Origin: Panax quinquefolius
Lineage: Eukaryota; Streptophyta; Magnoliopsida; Apiales; Araliaceae
Assembly (NCBI GenBank): GCA_020205615.1
Contig: CM035173.1
Coordinates: 52,270,169-52,334,168, forward strand
DNA: 64,000 nucleotides
Reading direction: 5' to 3'
This document shows, piece by piece, positions 11,219 to 22,433 of this stretch. The first letter of the stretch is position 1. Each line of letters begins with the position of its first letter. A model generated the notes under the pieces. That model worked only from the letters and a program-made list of their open reading frames with translations, had not been told where the DNA came from and did no database searches. The translations under genes and the position numbers were made by a program.

Positions 11219-11389
11219 AACAAGGGTTAATTAACATATCACAGATTATCTCTATACTTTGACCGACCAATTAAATACCAAATAAACTTAGGTAGGTCAT
11301 ACTAGCGAAGGAATTCCCCTTCTCTCCCCTCCCAGTTCTTGTCTCACATCTCAGCCAGGGATCATATCCCTAAGCTTTAATATTAATCG
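11219..11389 (-). promoter_or_regulatory. Element A leader and PBS
   Basis: On the minus strand the LTR end is followed within a few bases by a mutated version of the initiator-Met tRNA type PBS (consensus TGGTATCAGAGC; about 11371-11389 here, with changes). Then comes AGGGATATGATCCCTGGCTG, which is also present after B's 5' LTR at 42046-42065 and forms a short hairpin. Confidence 0.6.
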
Positions 11390-13500
11390 TGGCGCCCCCA
11401 AAATAGGTACACATCACCCATCTTGGGTGCCGATCGGATACAAAATCTTGAATACAAATACAAACTAATTATACAACGATCGTATGTAAAATACGACAAA
11501 ACATAAATTGAGAGTTTTAATAAGAATATTGTCATCTAGACAATATCCACACTCAAAAGAGTCCTCAATGCATTTATTGTCACACTATTTAATGTAATAG
11601 TGAGGACTACTAATACTATTATCCGGACCGTCACTACTGTTCTCCGACTAGTCACGGCTACGTTCTCATTTCTCAAGAGAATAAAGTGAAAGAAATGGGT
11701 GAGCTCAACTAGCCCAAAGAAGAAATATTATGACTAAGATAATGCGAATAAATTATTATTAGTCTTCAACAATGTTAAACTGATAAAATATAATAGACAT
11801 CAAGTTTAACTACAGCGGAATAAGCAATCCATTAGAAGAGTCAAGTAGAGCATGATATCTACTATCTTCTATGATTTAAAATGTTTTCATTAATTTTTAT
11901 CGCTGAGACTCAGCTTAATAAATAAACCACATCATCGAGTCATTCCTGCTTTACGGGCCAAGGATATTCATTAAATTATCAATGGTCATGACTATACCGA
12001 ATAATCTATGGTCATAATCATACCAAAAACTGTCCGTCAATACACTACAGGCCACTGAGGACTTTTACCACATCATTTATAACATTACAGGTCATGATTA
12101 TACCGAATAATCCCTTGTCATAATCATACCAAGTCCATCTATGCACGTAAGCCAAAGATCACTTTCATCACAATATAAGCATGAGGATGATGACAATGAC
12201 ATAATAATTCAGTAAAACAAGTTCAAGAATAAATTTTAAAGATTTATAAGTTAATTTATCATGAACTCAATAATGTCCAAATTGTCAACATGATACTACT
12301 TTGTGGAGTAAAATTCAAGAATGCTCAGAAGAATATTTCCATGAAAAGATACTGGATGAAGCGCAAATATCAAGGATATTCCACTAATTTCATGGAGAAT
12401 AAAAGCCAAAATTTTAACCAAATGAGTATCATAAAATATATGAAACTGCAATGGATTTTCCCCCGCCATGCGGTAATCCACGTAGACAGATCATTTCCAC
12501 AATTTAATAAGAAATGAATACGAAGGGTCATTCACCATGCATGTGGTAATCGACATAGACAGGTTATTCCAACAGAATAATAAAGAATGGAATAACAGAA
12601 GAATTCACCATGCATGCGATAGACCGCATGCATGAGTTATTCCAATGAATAATAAATAATGGAACGAAGTCATGCGTAAATGCACGCAGATGAGGATATT
12701 CCAACGTAGAATAATAAATAATGGAACCCGGTCGTGCGTAAACGCATACGTATATGATGTTCCAGAATAATAAAGAATGGAATAATGAGAAGAATTTCAC
12801 CATGTATGCGGTACTTCACATGTAGAAAAGTTATTCCAACATAATGATAAAGAATGGAATAATAGAAGAATTTCACCATGTATGCGGTACTTCATGTATG
12901 TAGCGAGTTATTCCAACATAATGATAAATAATGGAATAATGAGAAGAATTTCACCATGTATGCGGTACTTCATATAGGCGGAGTTATTCCAACATAATAA
13001 TAAAGAATGGAATAATGAAGAATTTCACCACGATGTATGCGGTACCCAGATGAGCAAAGTTATTCCAACATAATGATAAGGAATGGAATAACAGAAGAAT
13101 TTCACCATATATGCGGTACTTCGCATAGACAGGTTATTCCAACATAATGATAAAGAATGGAATAACAGAAGAATTTCACCATGTATGCGGTACTTCGCAT
13201 AGACAGGTTATTCCAACATAATGATAAAGAATGGAATAACATAAGTTCTCTTCATGAATACGAAAGAAATAATACCCCTTACCTTATAAAGAAGAGTACT
13301 CCGATGGGTAGGGCGGGGATATACTTGAAGAAAACTTGCACTACGTTCAAAGCGTCTTAAAACTCTAAAGAAATACGCTCAAGATTATAGAAGAAAATTC
13401 TCTGAATTTCTGGTGTGATTTCAATTCTAACTAAGCTTCCTATTTATAGAAAAATAGAAAGGATACTATGTATTAAAATATAAAATATATATATATATAT
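11390..13500 (-). repeat. Element A 5' LTR, piece 1 of 3
   Basis: Starts TGGCGCCCCCAAAATAGG (the complement of the LTR 3' end) and is interrupted at 13500 by element C. It includes a 10-copy hairpin minisatellite (12545-13250). The remaining pieces are 38950-39062 and 51511-52470. The duplicated target tatat is at 13496-13500 and 38950-38954. Confidence 0.9.
12545..13250 (-). repeat. Tandem array of ~70-77 bp hairpin units in the Tekay LTR
   Basis: About ten imperfect copies, with starts near 12555, 12630, 12700, 12760, 12830, 12905, 12980, 13057, 13127 and 13205. Most units contain GTTATTCCA, about 14 AT-rich bases, then TGGAATAAC, a perfect 9-bp inverted repeat. Then comes a segment like TTTCACCATGTATGCGGTAC. 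The inverted copy in B (40565-41000, 49930-50290) has fewer and more divergent units. Confidence 0.85.
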
Positions 13501-14279
13501 TGTCGACATCAGGATTTTTGGTGTCCCTTTTCGTTACTTGTTCTTTGGTGTTCTCATGTTAATGTGAGATTTGTTTGAAAAAACAAGTGATAAAGGTCCG
13601 ACATGTATAATGTTGATGATTGACTTTAAGAGTCGCCAGTTGGTGTATTTAACTGGTTGCACCAACGCGATCGAAAAAGGTTAGCACATTGACCCAGTGA
13701 TTTGACACTGCTAAACGGGTCTGTGAAACCGAGATTCATTAAGGGTTCGGGGGCTTGATTATGCGGAGGGAAGGTGTTAGGCACCCCCTGACATCCGTGT
13801 TACCACGGTGACCGCCACTCTTCAAAGAAATTGTTATATGAATGTGTGTGTGGATCAATGTGCAATTTATTTGAAAGTAGTGCGAGGCCTCGTTCGCACC
13901 TATATACACATGGTTTGAATTTTATAGAAAAATTCAGTTTTAACCAACATATAGCATTGAAGTTTTATAAAAGAGGTTTTTTAAATCCTGTGCTCAATAG
14001 GAATTGAGACCTTTTCATACTTCCATTTTATTAAATGTTTAAACTTGTTTGCTTTTATTTTCGAGATGCAAGCATCCTCGAAAAAAATATCTTGAAGAAG
14101 GTAGAACTCCTTATGGGCATGATAGCCATCCAAGGAAACTCAAAACCTTTGTAAAATAATGTACAAGTCGCTACTGACTAAAAAATGTCCATCATGGGAA
14201 CCGAATCTAGATTGAAGAGATGAACCGTGATCACATGATTCCTAGGCTCACATGATACTACGGTTTGTATGGAAAGCGA

Positions 14280-14960
14280 AGAAGCGATATATATATAAAA
14301 GTCAGTAAATATATATATATCTGATTTGGATCAACCACCACAAAGAAACTCCATGGGGGATCGGAAATGTAAATATATAAAAGCAATAAATATATATATA
14401 TATGAACATGATCAACCGCCACGAAGTAAACTCCAGGCTAGACAAAATGTAAATAAAGTTGTAAAAGCGATCAACTGCCACGAAATAAACTCTAGCAGAT
14501 GTAATATAAATAAAAGTTGTAAAAGGCCACATAAGTAAACTCCAGTGCCCGATGTAAAATGTAATATATATATATATATATATATATGTACAAATATATA
14601 TATATAAGCGATAGAAACACTTTGGATGTAAATCCATGCTCATCGGATATGTCCAATGACAATTATATATATATATATATATAAAAGCGAATAAACGCAC
14701 GGATGTAAAATCCAAGATTATCGATATATTCGATAAAAACAATTATATATAAATATATATATATATATAAGCAATTAAACGCTCGGATGTAAAATCTGTG
14801 CTCATCGATGTAGATCGACCATAGTTTATATATATAATATATATATATATATATATGTATAAACGCTCGCATCAAGTTTAGGCTCAATTGAGGCATAACT
14901 CGATAATGTTAGTCCATATATATGAAATATATACATATATTAGTATATATATACAAACAG
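14280..14960 (-). repeat. TATA-rich tandem modules in C LTR
   Basis: About eight modules of 60-100 bp. Each has a (TA)n tract, then a segment such as AAAGCGAATAAACGC and one like GGATGTAAAATCCA or AACTCCA. The right LTR has the same order of modules at 36925-37585 with different TA lengths. The many TATAAA-like strings make promoter calling here meaningless by eye. Confidence 0.8.
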
Positions 14961-15699
14961 AAATGAAAACCACGGACCGAAGTCCGGGCAAACACACTCA
15001 CATGACTATCAACATGTACAACAGTGTGTGATATATGAGAAAGAGGCTTTATAGAATGTAAGAAGGCTTACAGTGGGCTGCCAAAGTAGTCTTCTTAGAC
15101 TTTAAATGGATAAACACTCAGCTCCCACCGGATAAAAAGTAGCTATATGTGAGCTAACTTGTGTTTAAAGAAGAGGAAACACTCAAAAGATGTATATGCA
15201 GAGTAAAATGGACAGGGCTTCCTCACCTTTTTCCATCTCTCTCTCTTCAAATGGCTGACCCCTCAGCCTATATTTATAGACTGATGGCCATAGGTACACC
15301 TGCGGTGTGCTTAGATTGTACTACTACGACTGGTCGTGGTTGATCCGAAACCTCATGGTCCGTAAATCTCTCGTAGTACATGCAGTCGTGCACTATAATG
15401 TCCGCTCGAACTTGCAGAACTTCAATCCGAGCATCCGAACGAAGTATATCTGTACTTCTTCGGATCGCTTGTGTTGAGAGTTAAGTAATGACATGGATTA
15501 GAGGTTGTACGAAGTCAGGAAGAGGGGTCTATGCCCATGGTCTTCAAGCTTCAAATTCTATCCAAAGTACTGCCACACGTAATAGTCACTCGGGATTGTC
15601 AATCCTCGGCTCTTGTGGGACATTGTTGTATGTATGTATGTATAAAGTGTTGAGACGACGTGCCATTTTTCGAAGGAACAAGATGATGTGTGACTCCTT

Positions 15700-16290
15700 G
15701 CCAGGGTTATCGTCGGTTTGAGTTGAAAGTAGACGTTACTCAGGGTTACAGCTAAGATTGGACCACTTGTTGGTATGCTGTGATATCATCTTGTTGAGAC
15801 AGTAAGATGACGTGTTGACTCCTCACCGGGGTTATTGCCAGTTTAAGAGGAAAGCAGACGTTGCTCAGGGTTACATCTGAGATTGGACTGCTTGTTTGTA
15901 TGCCTCACTGTCTTCTGGATTGAAGCTTATTGCATGTGTTTGCAATAAGCATTTTCGGGGTTATCGCCAGAACTGCAATGGCATCCCTTGGGGTTATCAC
16001 CAAGGATGGGGTTGCTACTCCGATGTGTTGTCTGGGATTTGAACCGAACGTCAGCGGTGTTATCGCCGAGACAGGACTATCTCTCTCGGTGTTGTTCTTA
16101 GGTCTTTTGATCTCAGATATCTCGAGGTTATCTCCGAGATTGGAAATGATAATTCCGTGTGTGTTCGGATTTGAGATGATGTTCCGGTTTGTGTTCCGGG
16201 TTGGAGCTGAACTTCCCAGATTATCCTAAGATGGATGTAAGTTGTCTTTCGGGGTTATCTCAAAAGACAAATCTACCCTCCTGCAATGTT
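15700..16290 (-). repeat. Dispersed GGGGTTATC(G/A)CC motif array in C LTR
   Basis: The core GGGTTATCGCCAG or close variants recurs about ten times at 30-80 bp spacing (around 15705, 15831, 15957, 15991, 16056, 16125, 16252 and others). Each is often followed by a purine-rich GAGATTGGA. The right LTR keeps the array (38330-38890). Probably a degenerate tandem repeat. Confidence 0.7.
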
Positions 16291-16325
16291 AGGAATAGGA
16301 GTGCATAAAATTTCGAGTGTCTACA

Positions 16326-16342
16326 GATGCCCCTCTTTATCA
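16326..16342 (-). promoter_or_regulatory. Element C polypurine tract
   Basis: The minus strand reads GATAAAGAGGGGCATC immediately before the TGTAGACACTCG LTR start. This purine run next to the left LTR fixes the element's orientation as minus. Confidence 0.8.
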
Positions 16343-16996
16343 TATTCATGCAATGCAAGGCATGGATAGGATAAAGAATCCTAGACACTTGAAATGCAAG
16401 CAAGATAAACATGATGTTATATGCAGCAACATGATGCAAATGCATGATGCATGATTGCCGTGTAATCCTGCTGGGATGACAATCGGTGATGGCTTGGACA
16501 TGCGATCCAAGTCTTCAAGGATGTTGACGTTGGGACTACCACCAAAGTCTTGAATCTTAGACACTGGTTTATACTCTACAGAGGTACCTCTTGTGTGGAA
16601 GAGATCTGTGGGAATAAAGCTGTCTATTTTGAGGATGTGTATAACATGTTCCCTCATACTTTCGGAGTTACTGCCAACAATTTTGTTGCTGTCAGGGTTG
16701 CCTGACCTCCGTTGATGTGTGTATCACCGGATGAATCCCTACTGGGTGCATTGTCAAGGCTGCTTGACCTTCATTGATGTGTGTATCAATGGTTGCATTG
16801 CGTTGTAACCCCCGCCGGGGAGACGTAGATGTTTGAAGGATGTGCATTATGACCCCCGTCGGGGAGGCATAGATGTTTGATAACTTCGGCGTTGTAACCC
16901 CCACTGGGGAGGTTTGATATTTCGTAGTTTCGCGTTGTAACCCCCGCCGAGGATTGTTTAGGGTTGTAACCCTATAAATGACGGCATCGGACCTTT
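16343..16996 (-). repeat. Element C 3' region with CCCCCGCCGGGG hairpin repeats
   Basis: No gene seen. From about 16700 the sequence has imperfect repeats. GCTTGACCTTCATTGATGTG-like units occur at 16700-16790. Then four copies of TTGTAACCCCCGCCGGGGAG or variants (about 16804, 16851, 16897, 16937), each a short G/C palindrome, are followed by GACGTAGATGTTTG-like spacers. The copies are too regular to be chance. Confidence 0.75.
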
Positions 16997-18199
16997 GTGG
17001 GGTATTGCCGAGCATGGTTTATGAAAGCTGAGCTCATTGGTATAGTATATCCCGCATCCAGGCGAATACCATTGAGACGACGGGAGTTTAACTCTGACCG
17101 ACGAGAAACCAGGATTTCATGTTGTTCCGCTCCATCGCGTAGCATTTTTATTCCTGATTTGGCCTTTTTAGCTTGTGAGACCTCCTTTGCAACTCTAACT
17201 GGAGCGAGCCGGAGGTGTGAGACCCATGAGTTGACTCCTAATTTAGAGGAGTATGCACGATTGAAGATGCTGCCTCTGGACAGACCTTGCGTGCACATGG
17301 TGACGGGAGACATGAGTAGACAGTTCATGACTCTCACAGGATTGAGGCGCAGAGTTGTGCAAGATGAGATTACATCTGGCCATGTTATATCCCAGCATTT
17401 CTTGTTTGACAGGTTTGGCTCTGAGGACAGCTATGCATAGCATTCCGAGGATTTCACCACACCGGAGGATCATTGGCGTTCAGCCAGAGTAGATGTACTG
17501 CTTCTATGCGTATTGTCATACGTATACATGCCGCGGTACATGGATGAGCTGGATATCGGCGTCATTATGGCAGTGAGAGCTCTCAGGGAGGGTCGTACCA
17601 TTGTACCGATGATTATCGCAGAGACCTTGAGGTCGGCTACATACTGCTGCACTTATCCGGCAGGAGTGTTCACAGGTAGCTCGGTCATGCTGTATGTGTG
17701 GTTCATGTCACACTTGAGACCGATTGACACATTTAGACATCATGGATTTTGTTTCACCCATGAGATAGCCATGTCGTACTCCTTTTAGCCTGTGGGGTGT
17801 ACAGATGCTGTATCTTGGTCCGCTTTCTTGGCAGAGATTGGAGATCCGTTTGATATATTACCCTATTCAGGGCTTAGCTCACCCTACAGCTTCATTACTC
17901 ATGCTCCGGGCATGGATTATCTCCCTCTGGCTGGTTTGAGGGGCATGATCACTTACCACCCACTGGCCGTGATGTGTCAGTTTGACCAGTTCCAGGATTT
18001 TCATCCGTATGAGGGGGCAGTGAGTCAGCGCTTCACATCACACCATTTGTCAGCGGAGGACAGATCGGGTGTCATATGCTTTGGGATCGGTGAGAGTCGT
18101 TTGAAGTTTTTCGTTAGTCATCCAGTTGTTCAGAGTATTCTCGCATGGATGGAGACAGAGATCTTGCATTGGTCATGGCAGTATCCACAGCAAGTGTGA
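16997..18199 (+). pseudogene. Antisense ORF of element C: plant-mobile-domain/DUF7745-like protein
   Basis: Lies on the strand opposite to C's gag-pol, between pol and the PPT. One frame runs 16997-17440, 17441-17788 and 17789-18199, broken only by stops at 17438 and 17786. LTPNLEEYARLKMLPLDRPC (from about 17231), MTLTGL, IIAETLRSATYCC, LLYVWMQSH-like VMLYVWFMSHL and MDYLPLAGLRGMITYHPLAV follow the order I associate with plant DUF7745/mobile-domain-like proteins. That assignment is from memory of the family. Antisense ORFs at this place are known in several Tat-lineage elements and their function is unknown. The first Met need not be the true start. The reading continues in another frame at 18282. 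Confidence 0.65.
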
Positions 18200-18281
18200 G
18201 ACCGATTTTGACGATAAGGAGCCTATAGAGGAGGTCATCATTCCCTCTCGATGACTTGACTGGGACTGGGTTGCAAGATTT

Positions 18282-18716
18282 GTGATAGATTCTCCCACCC
18301 CAAGTGCCACTGTTACTCAGTATTTGGCACAGCATTTGGAGCAGAGCTTACATTTGATGACCTATGACAGAGATCAGGATAGGGCCACGATGTTGACAGC
18401 TCTTTCTGAGAGAGATACCGCTCTGTTAGAGAGGGATGAGGCTAGATCAGCCAGGGATGCATTGATAGTTGAGCGGGATGCCGCCTTATCTGCTAGGGAT
18501 GTGGCCATTGTAGACAACACTACAGTGACATCCCAGATGATGGTCAGTCTAGCCGACATGAGTGCTTACATTGATGAGCATTATGCCACCATGCAGTTAG
18601 CCTCTGATCTACTAGCTCGTGTAGATACCCTTGGGCAGGAGCTTGCAGTGCTTCCTCCGTCTTCAGAGAGGGATGCTATGTTAGATCTGATACTTCATAT
18701 GTATACAGATCTGTAG
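18282..18716 (+). pseudogene. Antisense ORF of element C, coiled-coil C-terminal part
   Basis: 144 codons in a frame shifted relative to 16997-18199. The middle is a repeated ERDTALLERDEA, SARDALIVERDAA, LSARDVAI pattern with Leu/Ala every third or fourth position. This predicts a coiled coil of about 45 residues. It is probably the tail of the same antisense protein after a frameshift near 18200-18280. No catalytic motif is visible. Confidence 0.6.
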
Positions 18717-19943
18717 ACAGCTTTGTATTTTCTTGCACAGACTAGCTTAGCCATTTTGTCATGTACAGCACAGATGTATATATCAAACAGTATTATGTAT
18801 GGCAGGGAAATATATTTTGATTCACTTCCCTTTTAGTTATGCCTTGATACTTGCTTGATGTTTGCATGTTTCTCCAGGGCCTTTGATCTTGATGCATTCT
18901 GAACTTATCCTTGGTAGATGGACATTGAGACGTCGCAAGGTCTCTCAGAACGGATCATTGATTACTGAAAATCCCTACCATCTTTGGTGTCTTGGGACTG
19001 GTATCTGTATGGAAAAATGGAGAGGATGGTAGTTTCTTCCTCTCTAAGTTTGACCGCACCACAGATGGTCGCTAGTACTTCTATTTGTGAGAAGCCTAGT
19101 TAATTCCATCTCTTATGGGTTGGTATTGCTCTTTGAGGCATGATCACAGCTTAGATGGTCACCGAATCTTCTATTAATGAGAAGAGGTTGGATAATTCCA
19201 TCCCTTTGATCTGAAACCGATGAAGTGGGGCAATTTGAAGGTTGATCCCAGTACCGTCTGACAAGTATGTTTATTCTGGTAGGGGTTAGACTGCACCATG
19301 AATGGCTTCCTACGTACTCCTGTTGAAGAGGAGATCAAGTCTGCGTATTTAAAACCTGGTGTAAGAGGTTCAACGCTGAATGCGGAAGGCAGATGGGTGT
19401 AGAAGTATTTTTGTTGTTTTTGTTGTTTTTGTGAAGAAAGGGTAGAAATGTTTTTATTGTTTTTCTTTATTGCGGTCGGGCCATATAGAATATGGTTGCC
19501 TACGCATTACCGTGTATCGGGGAGATCGGTCGACGTAGTTCGCCGCCTCGTGACTAATCGCGGTCAAGAGAAGCGTGAATCCCATCTGCAGCTATATCAT
19601 GCGGGGAAAAGAAAGTTTAATCCTATAGTAGGGATAAAGCGCAAGTATAGAGAAAGTTTAATCCTATCTTGAGGATAAACCGCAGGGTGAAAAGTTTAAT
19701 CGCCTTCGTGGAGAAGCGGGGTGAAAAGTTTAATCTCGTCTTCGGGAGAAAAGTGTGAAAAGTTTAATCTCGTCTTCAGGAGAAGCAGGTGTGAAAAGTT
19801 TGAAATGGAATAAAACCAGGCTGCTGGCTTGAAGTGTATATTTCCCTGAGGGGCAGAATAGTTTGTAAAAAGGAGAGAGGGTTTAAAACCGGAATGACTG
19901 GTGATTGGATGATCAAAACCAGGATGTTTGTTCGATGGTTACT
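18717..19943 (-). repeat. Element C 3' untranslated region with two tandem repeat blocks
   Basis: No gene recognised. At 19060-19210 a unit of about 110 bp occurs twice (AGATGGTC..., then GAGAAG..., then ATTCCATC). At 19611-19800 five units of 34-40 bp begin AAAGTTTAATC and hold a small inverted repeat around TCTTCGGGAGA or CTATAGTAGG. Such variable 3' regions are known in Tat/Ogre elements and can seed satellites. Confidence 0.75.
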
Positions 19944-20435
19944 TTAGACATAGTACCGTTTCATGGTGTCCGAGTTGATAAGCTGTGGAATTTCATCGCC
20001 ATCCATTTCCTGCAACCTGAGAGCACCTCCTGTCAATACTTCTTTGACAATAAATGGGCCTTCCCAGTTAGGGGTGAATTTTCCCTTAGATTGATCTTGG
20101 TTGTCAATGATCTTCTTCAAAACCAAGTCATGTTGTTTGAATTGCCGTAGTCGGACTTTTCTATTGTAGGATCGTGCAATCCTCTGCTGATATAACTGAC
20201 CATGAAAGATAGCAGCGGTTCGTCTTTCATCTATTAAAGACAATTGGTGATACTTGTTTTATACCCATTGGTCTTCATCCAACTGAGCATCCATCAATAC
20301 TCTGAGGGATTCCATTTCCACTTCTATAGGGAGCACTGCTTCCATCCCATAGACTAACGAGTAGGGGGTTGCCCCAGTGGAAGCACGCATTGAAGTTCTG
20401 TAGGCTAATAACGTTAGAGGCAAGAGGTCAGGCCA
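19944..20435 (-). pseudogene. Element C integrase C-terminal end
   Basis: Two open stretches. 19944-20243 (RRTAAIFHGQLYQQRIARSY, GKFTPNWEGPFIVKEVLTGG, ending MKRYYV) is the usual end of Tat/Athila-type integrase, without a chromodomain. Upstream, 20244-20435 reads LLPLTLLAYRTSMRASTG and YGMEAVLPIEVEMESLRVL in the same frame after a stop. The frame terminates at KRYYV-stop, the natural end of pol. Confidence 0.8.
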
Positions 20436-21034
20436 TCATTTGTGATTGGCGGACATTTTTTGCATGATCTTCTTGATGTTTTTATTAGCTGCTTCAACAG
20501 CACCATTCATCATCGGACGGTAGATGACAGAGTTGAGATGTTTGATGTGGAATTTTTTGCATAATTCCACCATCATGTTGTTGTTGAGGTTTTTAGCATT
20601 GTCTGAAATAATGACCTCTGGTTGTCCATATCGACAAACAACATTGTTTCTGATGAAAGTAATGATGACTTCTTTAGTAACCCTGGGGAAGGAAGCTGCT
20701 TCAACCCATTTGGTGAAGTAGTCGATCATGGTGAATATGAATCGATGTCCATTACTGACTTTGGGCTCGATGGGCCGATCACGTCCATTCCCCATATTGA
20801 AAAGGGCCATGGTGAACTCATATTATGGAGTTCCCTTAGAGGGGCGTGGATAGCATTCCCATGGATCTGACATTGATAGCACCTCTTGACGTGATCATCA
20901 CAGTCAGCCTTGAGTGTAAGCCAATAATGTCCCGTTCTGAGAATTTTCTTGATAAGTAGGGGTCCGCTCATGTGAGGGCCGCATACTCCACCATGGATCT
21001 CATCCATGAGTCGTTGAGCTTGGTCTTTGTCCAA
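20436..21034 (-). pseudogene. Element C integrase (zinc-binding domain and DDE core)
   Basis: The zinc-binding part reads LMDEIHGGVCGPHMSG and ends KRCYQCQIHG, the HHCC domain. The core has GMDVIGPSSP (first Asp), EVIISDNAKNLNNN (second Asp) and NGAVEAANKNIKKI (Glu). The two frames 20726-21034 and 20436-20810 overlap, so one indel lies near 20730-20800. After SANHK the next codon is TGA where a Trp is expected before WPDLL. The family role is inserting the cDNA into the genome. Confidence 0.85.
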
Positions 21035-21183
21035 ACATCTGAGGAGACCTAATCCTGCATCTCTTTTGTAGAGTGCATCTCCGCATTCAGTAGAATTTCA
21101 TAAAGAAGTCGATGAATCCGCCTCTTCTCAGTTAGGCTCGCCTCAGCGGGTGTAGATCCATCTCGTAGATACTCCTTGATATG

Positions 21184-21690
21184 TTAATACCAAGGGTTGT
21201 GGATGGGAGGCAACTCATTCGATACTTCTCCAATGTAATTCCCATAGACTGGGGCTTTCTGCATATCAATCGTGATGCTTGGCATGTTTTCCTTGTCAGG
21301 TATGTAAACCAAGGAGGCCAACGTTGCTAATGTATCTGCAAAGTCATTCCTATTACGAGGAATGTGTAGAAAGAAGATTTCTTCAAACTCCAAAGCCATC
21401 TGTAGAACTTGCCAGTGGTAAGGTAGTAAATGTAATTCTTTGGTTTGATAGATTCCTGTGGATTACTTGATTACCAATTTGGAATCCCCAAAGACAGTTA
21501 ACTGCCTGATACCCATTGAACGGGCAAGTTTGAGTCCCATGATATAGCCTTCATACTCAGCTGTGTTGTTGGTGTTGACAAACTGCAATTTAACGACGAC
21601 GGATCTCGCTCCCGCATGTGATATTAAAGCGCTCCAGCTCAGAGCCTTTCGAGTTAATGTACTCCATCAAAATACATTTTCCACGAATGG
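21184..21690 (-). pseudogene. Element C second, archaeal-type RNase H (Tat hallmark)
   Basis: The minus strand gives SWKMYFDGVH, a stop, then NTAEYEGYIMGLKLARSMGI, QLTVFGDSKLVIKQ and IPRNRNDFADTLATLAS. These are the D, E, D and final D/N-rich positions of the additional RNase H that Tat-lineage elements carry after the first one. It overlaps the end of the RT-RNase H frame (21654). After VYIPDKEN comes a linker to integrase at 21035-21183 with no clear domain. Confidence 0.75.
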
Positions 21691-22433
21691 CATGTATCGT
21701 ACTGATGTGGTAGCTGAATTGTCATTACTCCTTCATCAGGAAAGTATGTTTCTAAGGGTTTATAATCCCCTGAAGGTGCAGCAACCAATTGATCTGCAAT
21801 TCCTTGACCTTTGACCGACTTTTGAGTCACGTAGACGATGTCAAATTGCTGTAGGATCAACTGCCATCTGGACAGTCGACAATTTAGTATGGGTTTACTG
21901 AACACATACTTAAGAGGATCTATGCGGGATTTGAGATGGGTTGTGTGACCATGGAGATAATGTTGTAATCTCATAAAAGCCCATGCTAAAGCACAACAAG
22001 TCTTCTCGATCAGAGTGTACTTGTGTTCACTGATGCTGAATCTTTTATTGAGGTAATAGATAGCTCGCTCTTGGCCTCTATTGTCTTTCTGCCCCAGCAT
22101 ACAACCCATAGCATTGTCATTTATGGACAGGTACATGAACAGGGGAACATCATCCCTAGGAAGTACCAAAACAGGAGCGTTGATCAGTTGCTCCTTAATT
22201 ATGAGGAAGGCTTTTTGACACTCGTCATTCCATTTCATGGAGGAGTTCTTCCTTAACAATTTGAAGATTGGCTCATAGGTTGCTGTGAGTTGAGAAATGA
22301 ATCGGCTAATGAAGTTGATCCTTCCCAAAATCCCCGTATTTCTTCCGTCTCGAGGAATGGGCATTTCCTTGATGGCTCGGATTTTGGTAGGATCCGATTC
22401 AATCCCTTTGTGGTCGATTAGGAAGCTAAGCAA
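21654..22433 (-). pseudogene. Element C RT thumb and first RNase H
   Basis: 259 codons: GIESDPTKIRAIKEMPIPRD, then LGRINFISRFISQL (RT connection), MKWNDECQKAFLIIKEQL, PLFMYLSINDNAMGCMLGQ (RNase H start; the usual catalytic Asp after LY/YLS is changed), then AIYYLNKRFSISEHKYT and CALAWAFMRLQHYL. The frame continues past an expected linker into the second RNase H start YFDGVH. Shifted relative to the YVDD segment at 22418-22729. Confidence 0.8.

Larger units (their letters stand above)
13501..16325 (-). repeat. Element C 3' LTR (left)
   Basis: 2825 bp, starting TGTCGACATCAGGA and ending GAGTGTCTACA. Colinear with 36139-38949. Two internal repeat zones are listed separately (14280-14960 and 15700-16290). 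The open frames on both strands within the TATA zone (14302-14896) are translations of simple repeat and not genes. A conserved but short open frame, 15488-15721 (also 38115-38348), lies in the promoter-distal part; I cannot assign it a function. Confidence 0.9.

Noticed and set aside
12545..13250. CRISPR-like spaced repeats
   Set aside because: Unit and spacer are both repeated, the copies are imperfect, and the context is a plant LTR with no cas genes.
14302..14896. Three long open frames on both strands rich in Tyr and Ile
   Set aside because: They are translations of (TA)n and related simple repeats; they change length and frame in the other LTR.
15488..15721. 77-aa open frame shared by both C LTRs (38115-38348)
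   Set aside because: Likely carried by LTR identity; no domain recognised and it overlaps the motif array.
20524..20870. Plus-strand open frames opposite C's integrase, and others opposite RT and gag
   Set aside because: Shadows of the real minus-strand genes; no recognisable content.
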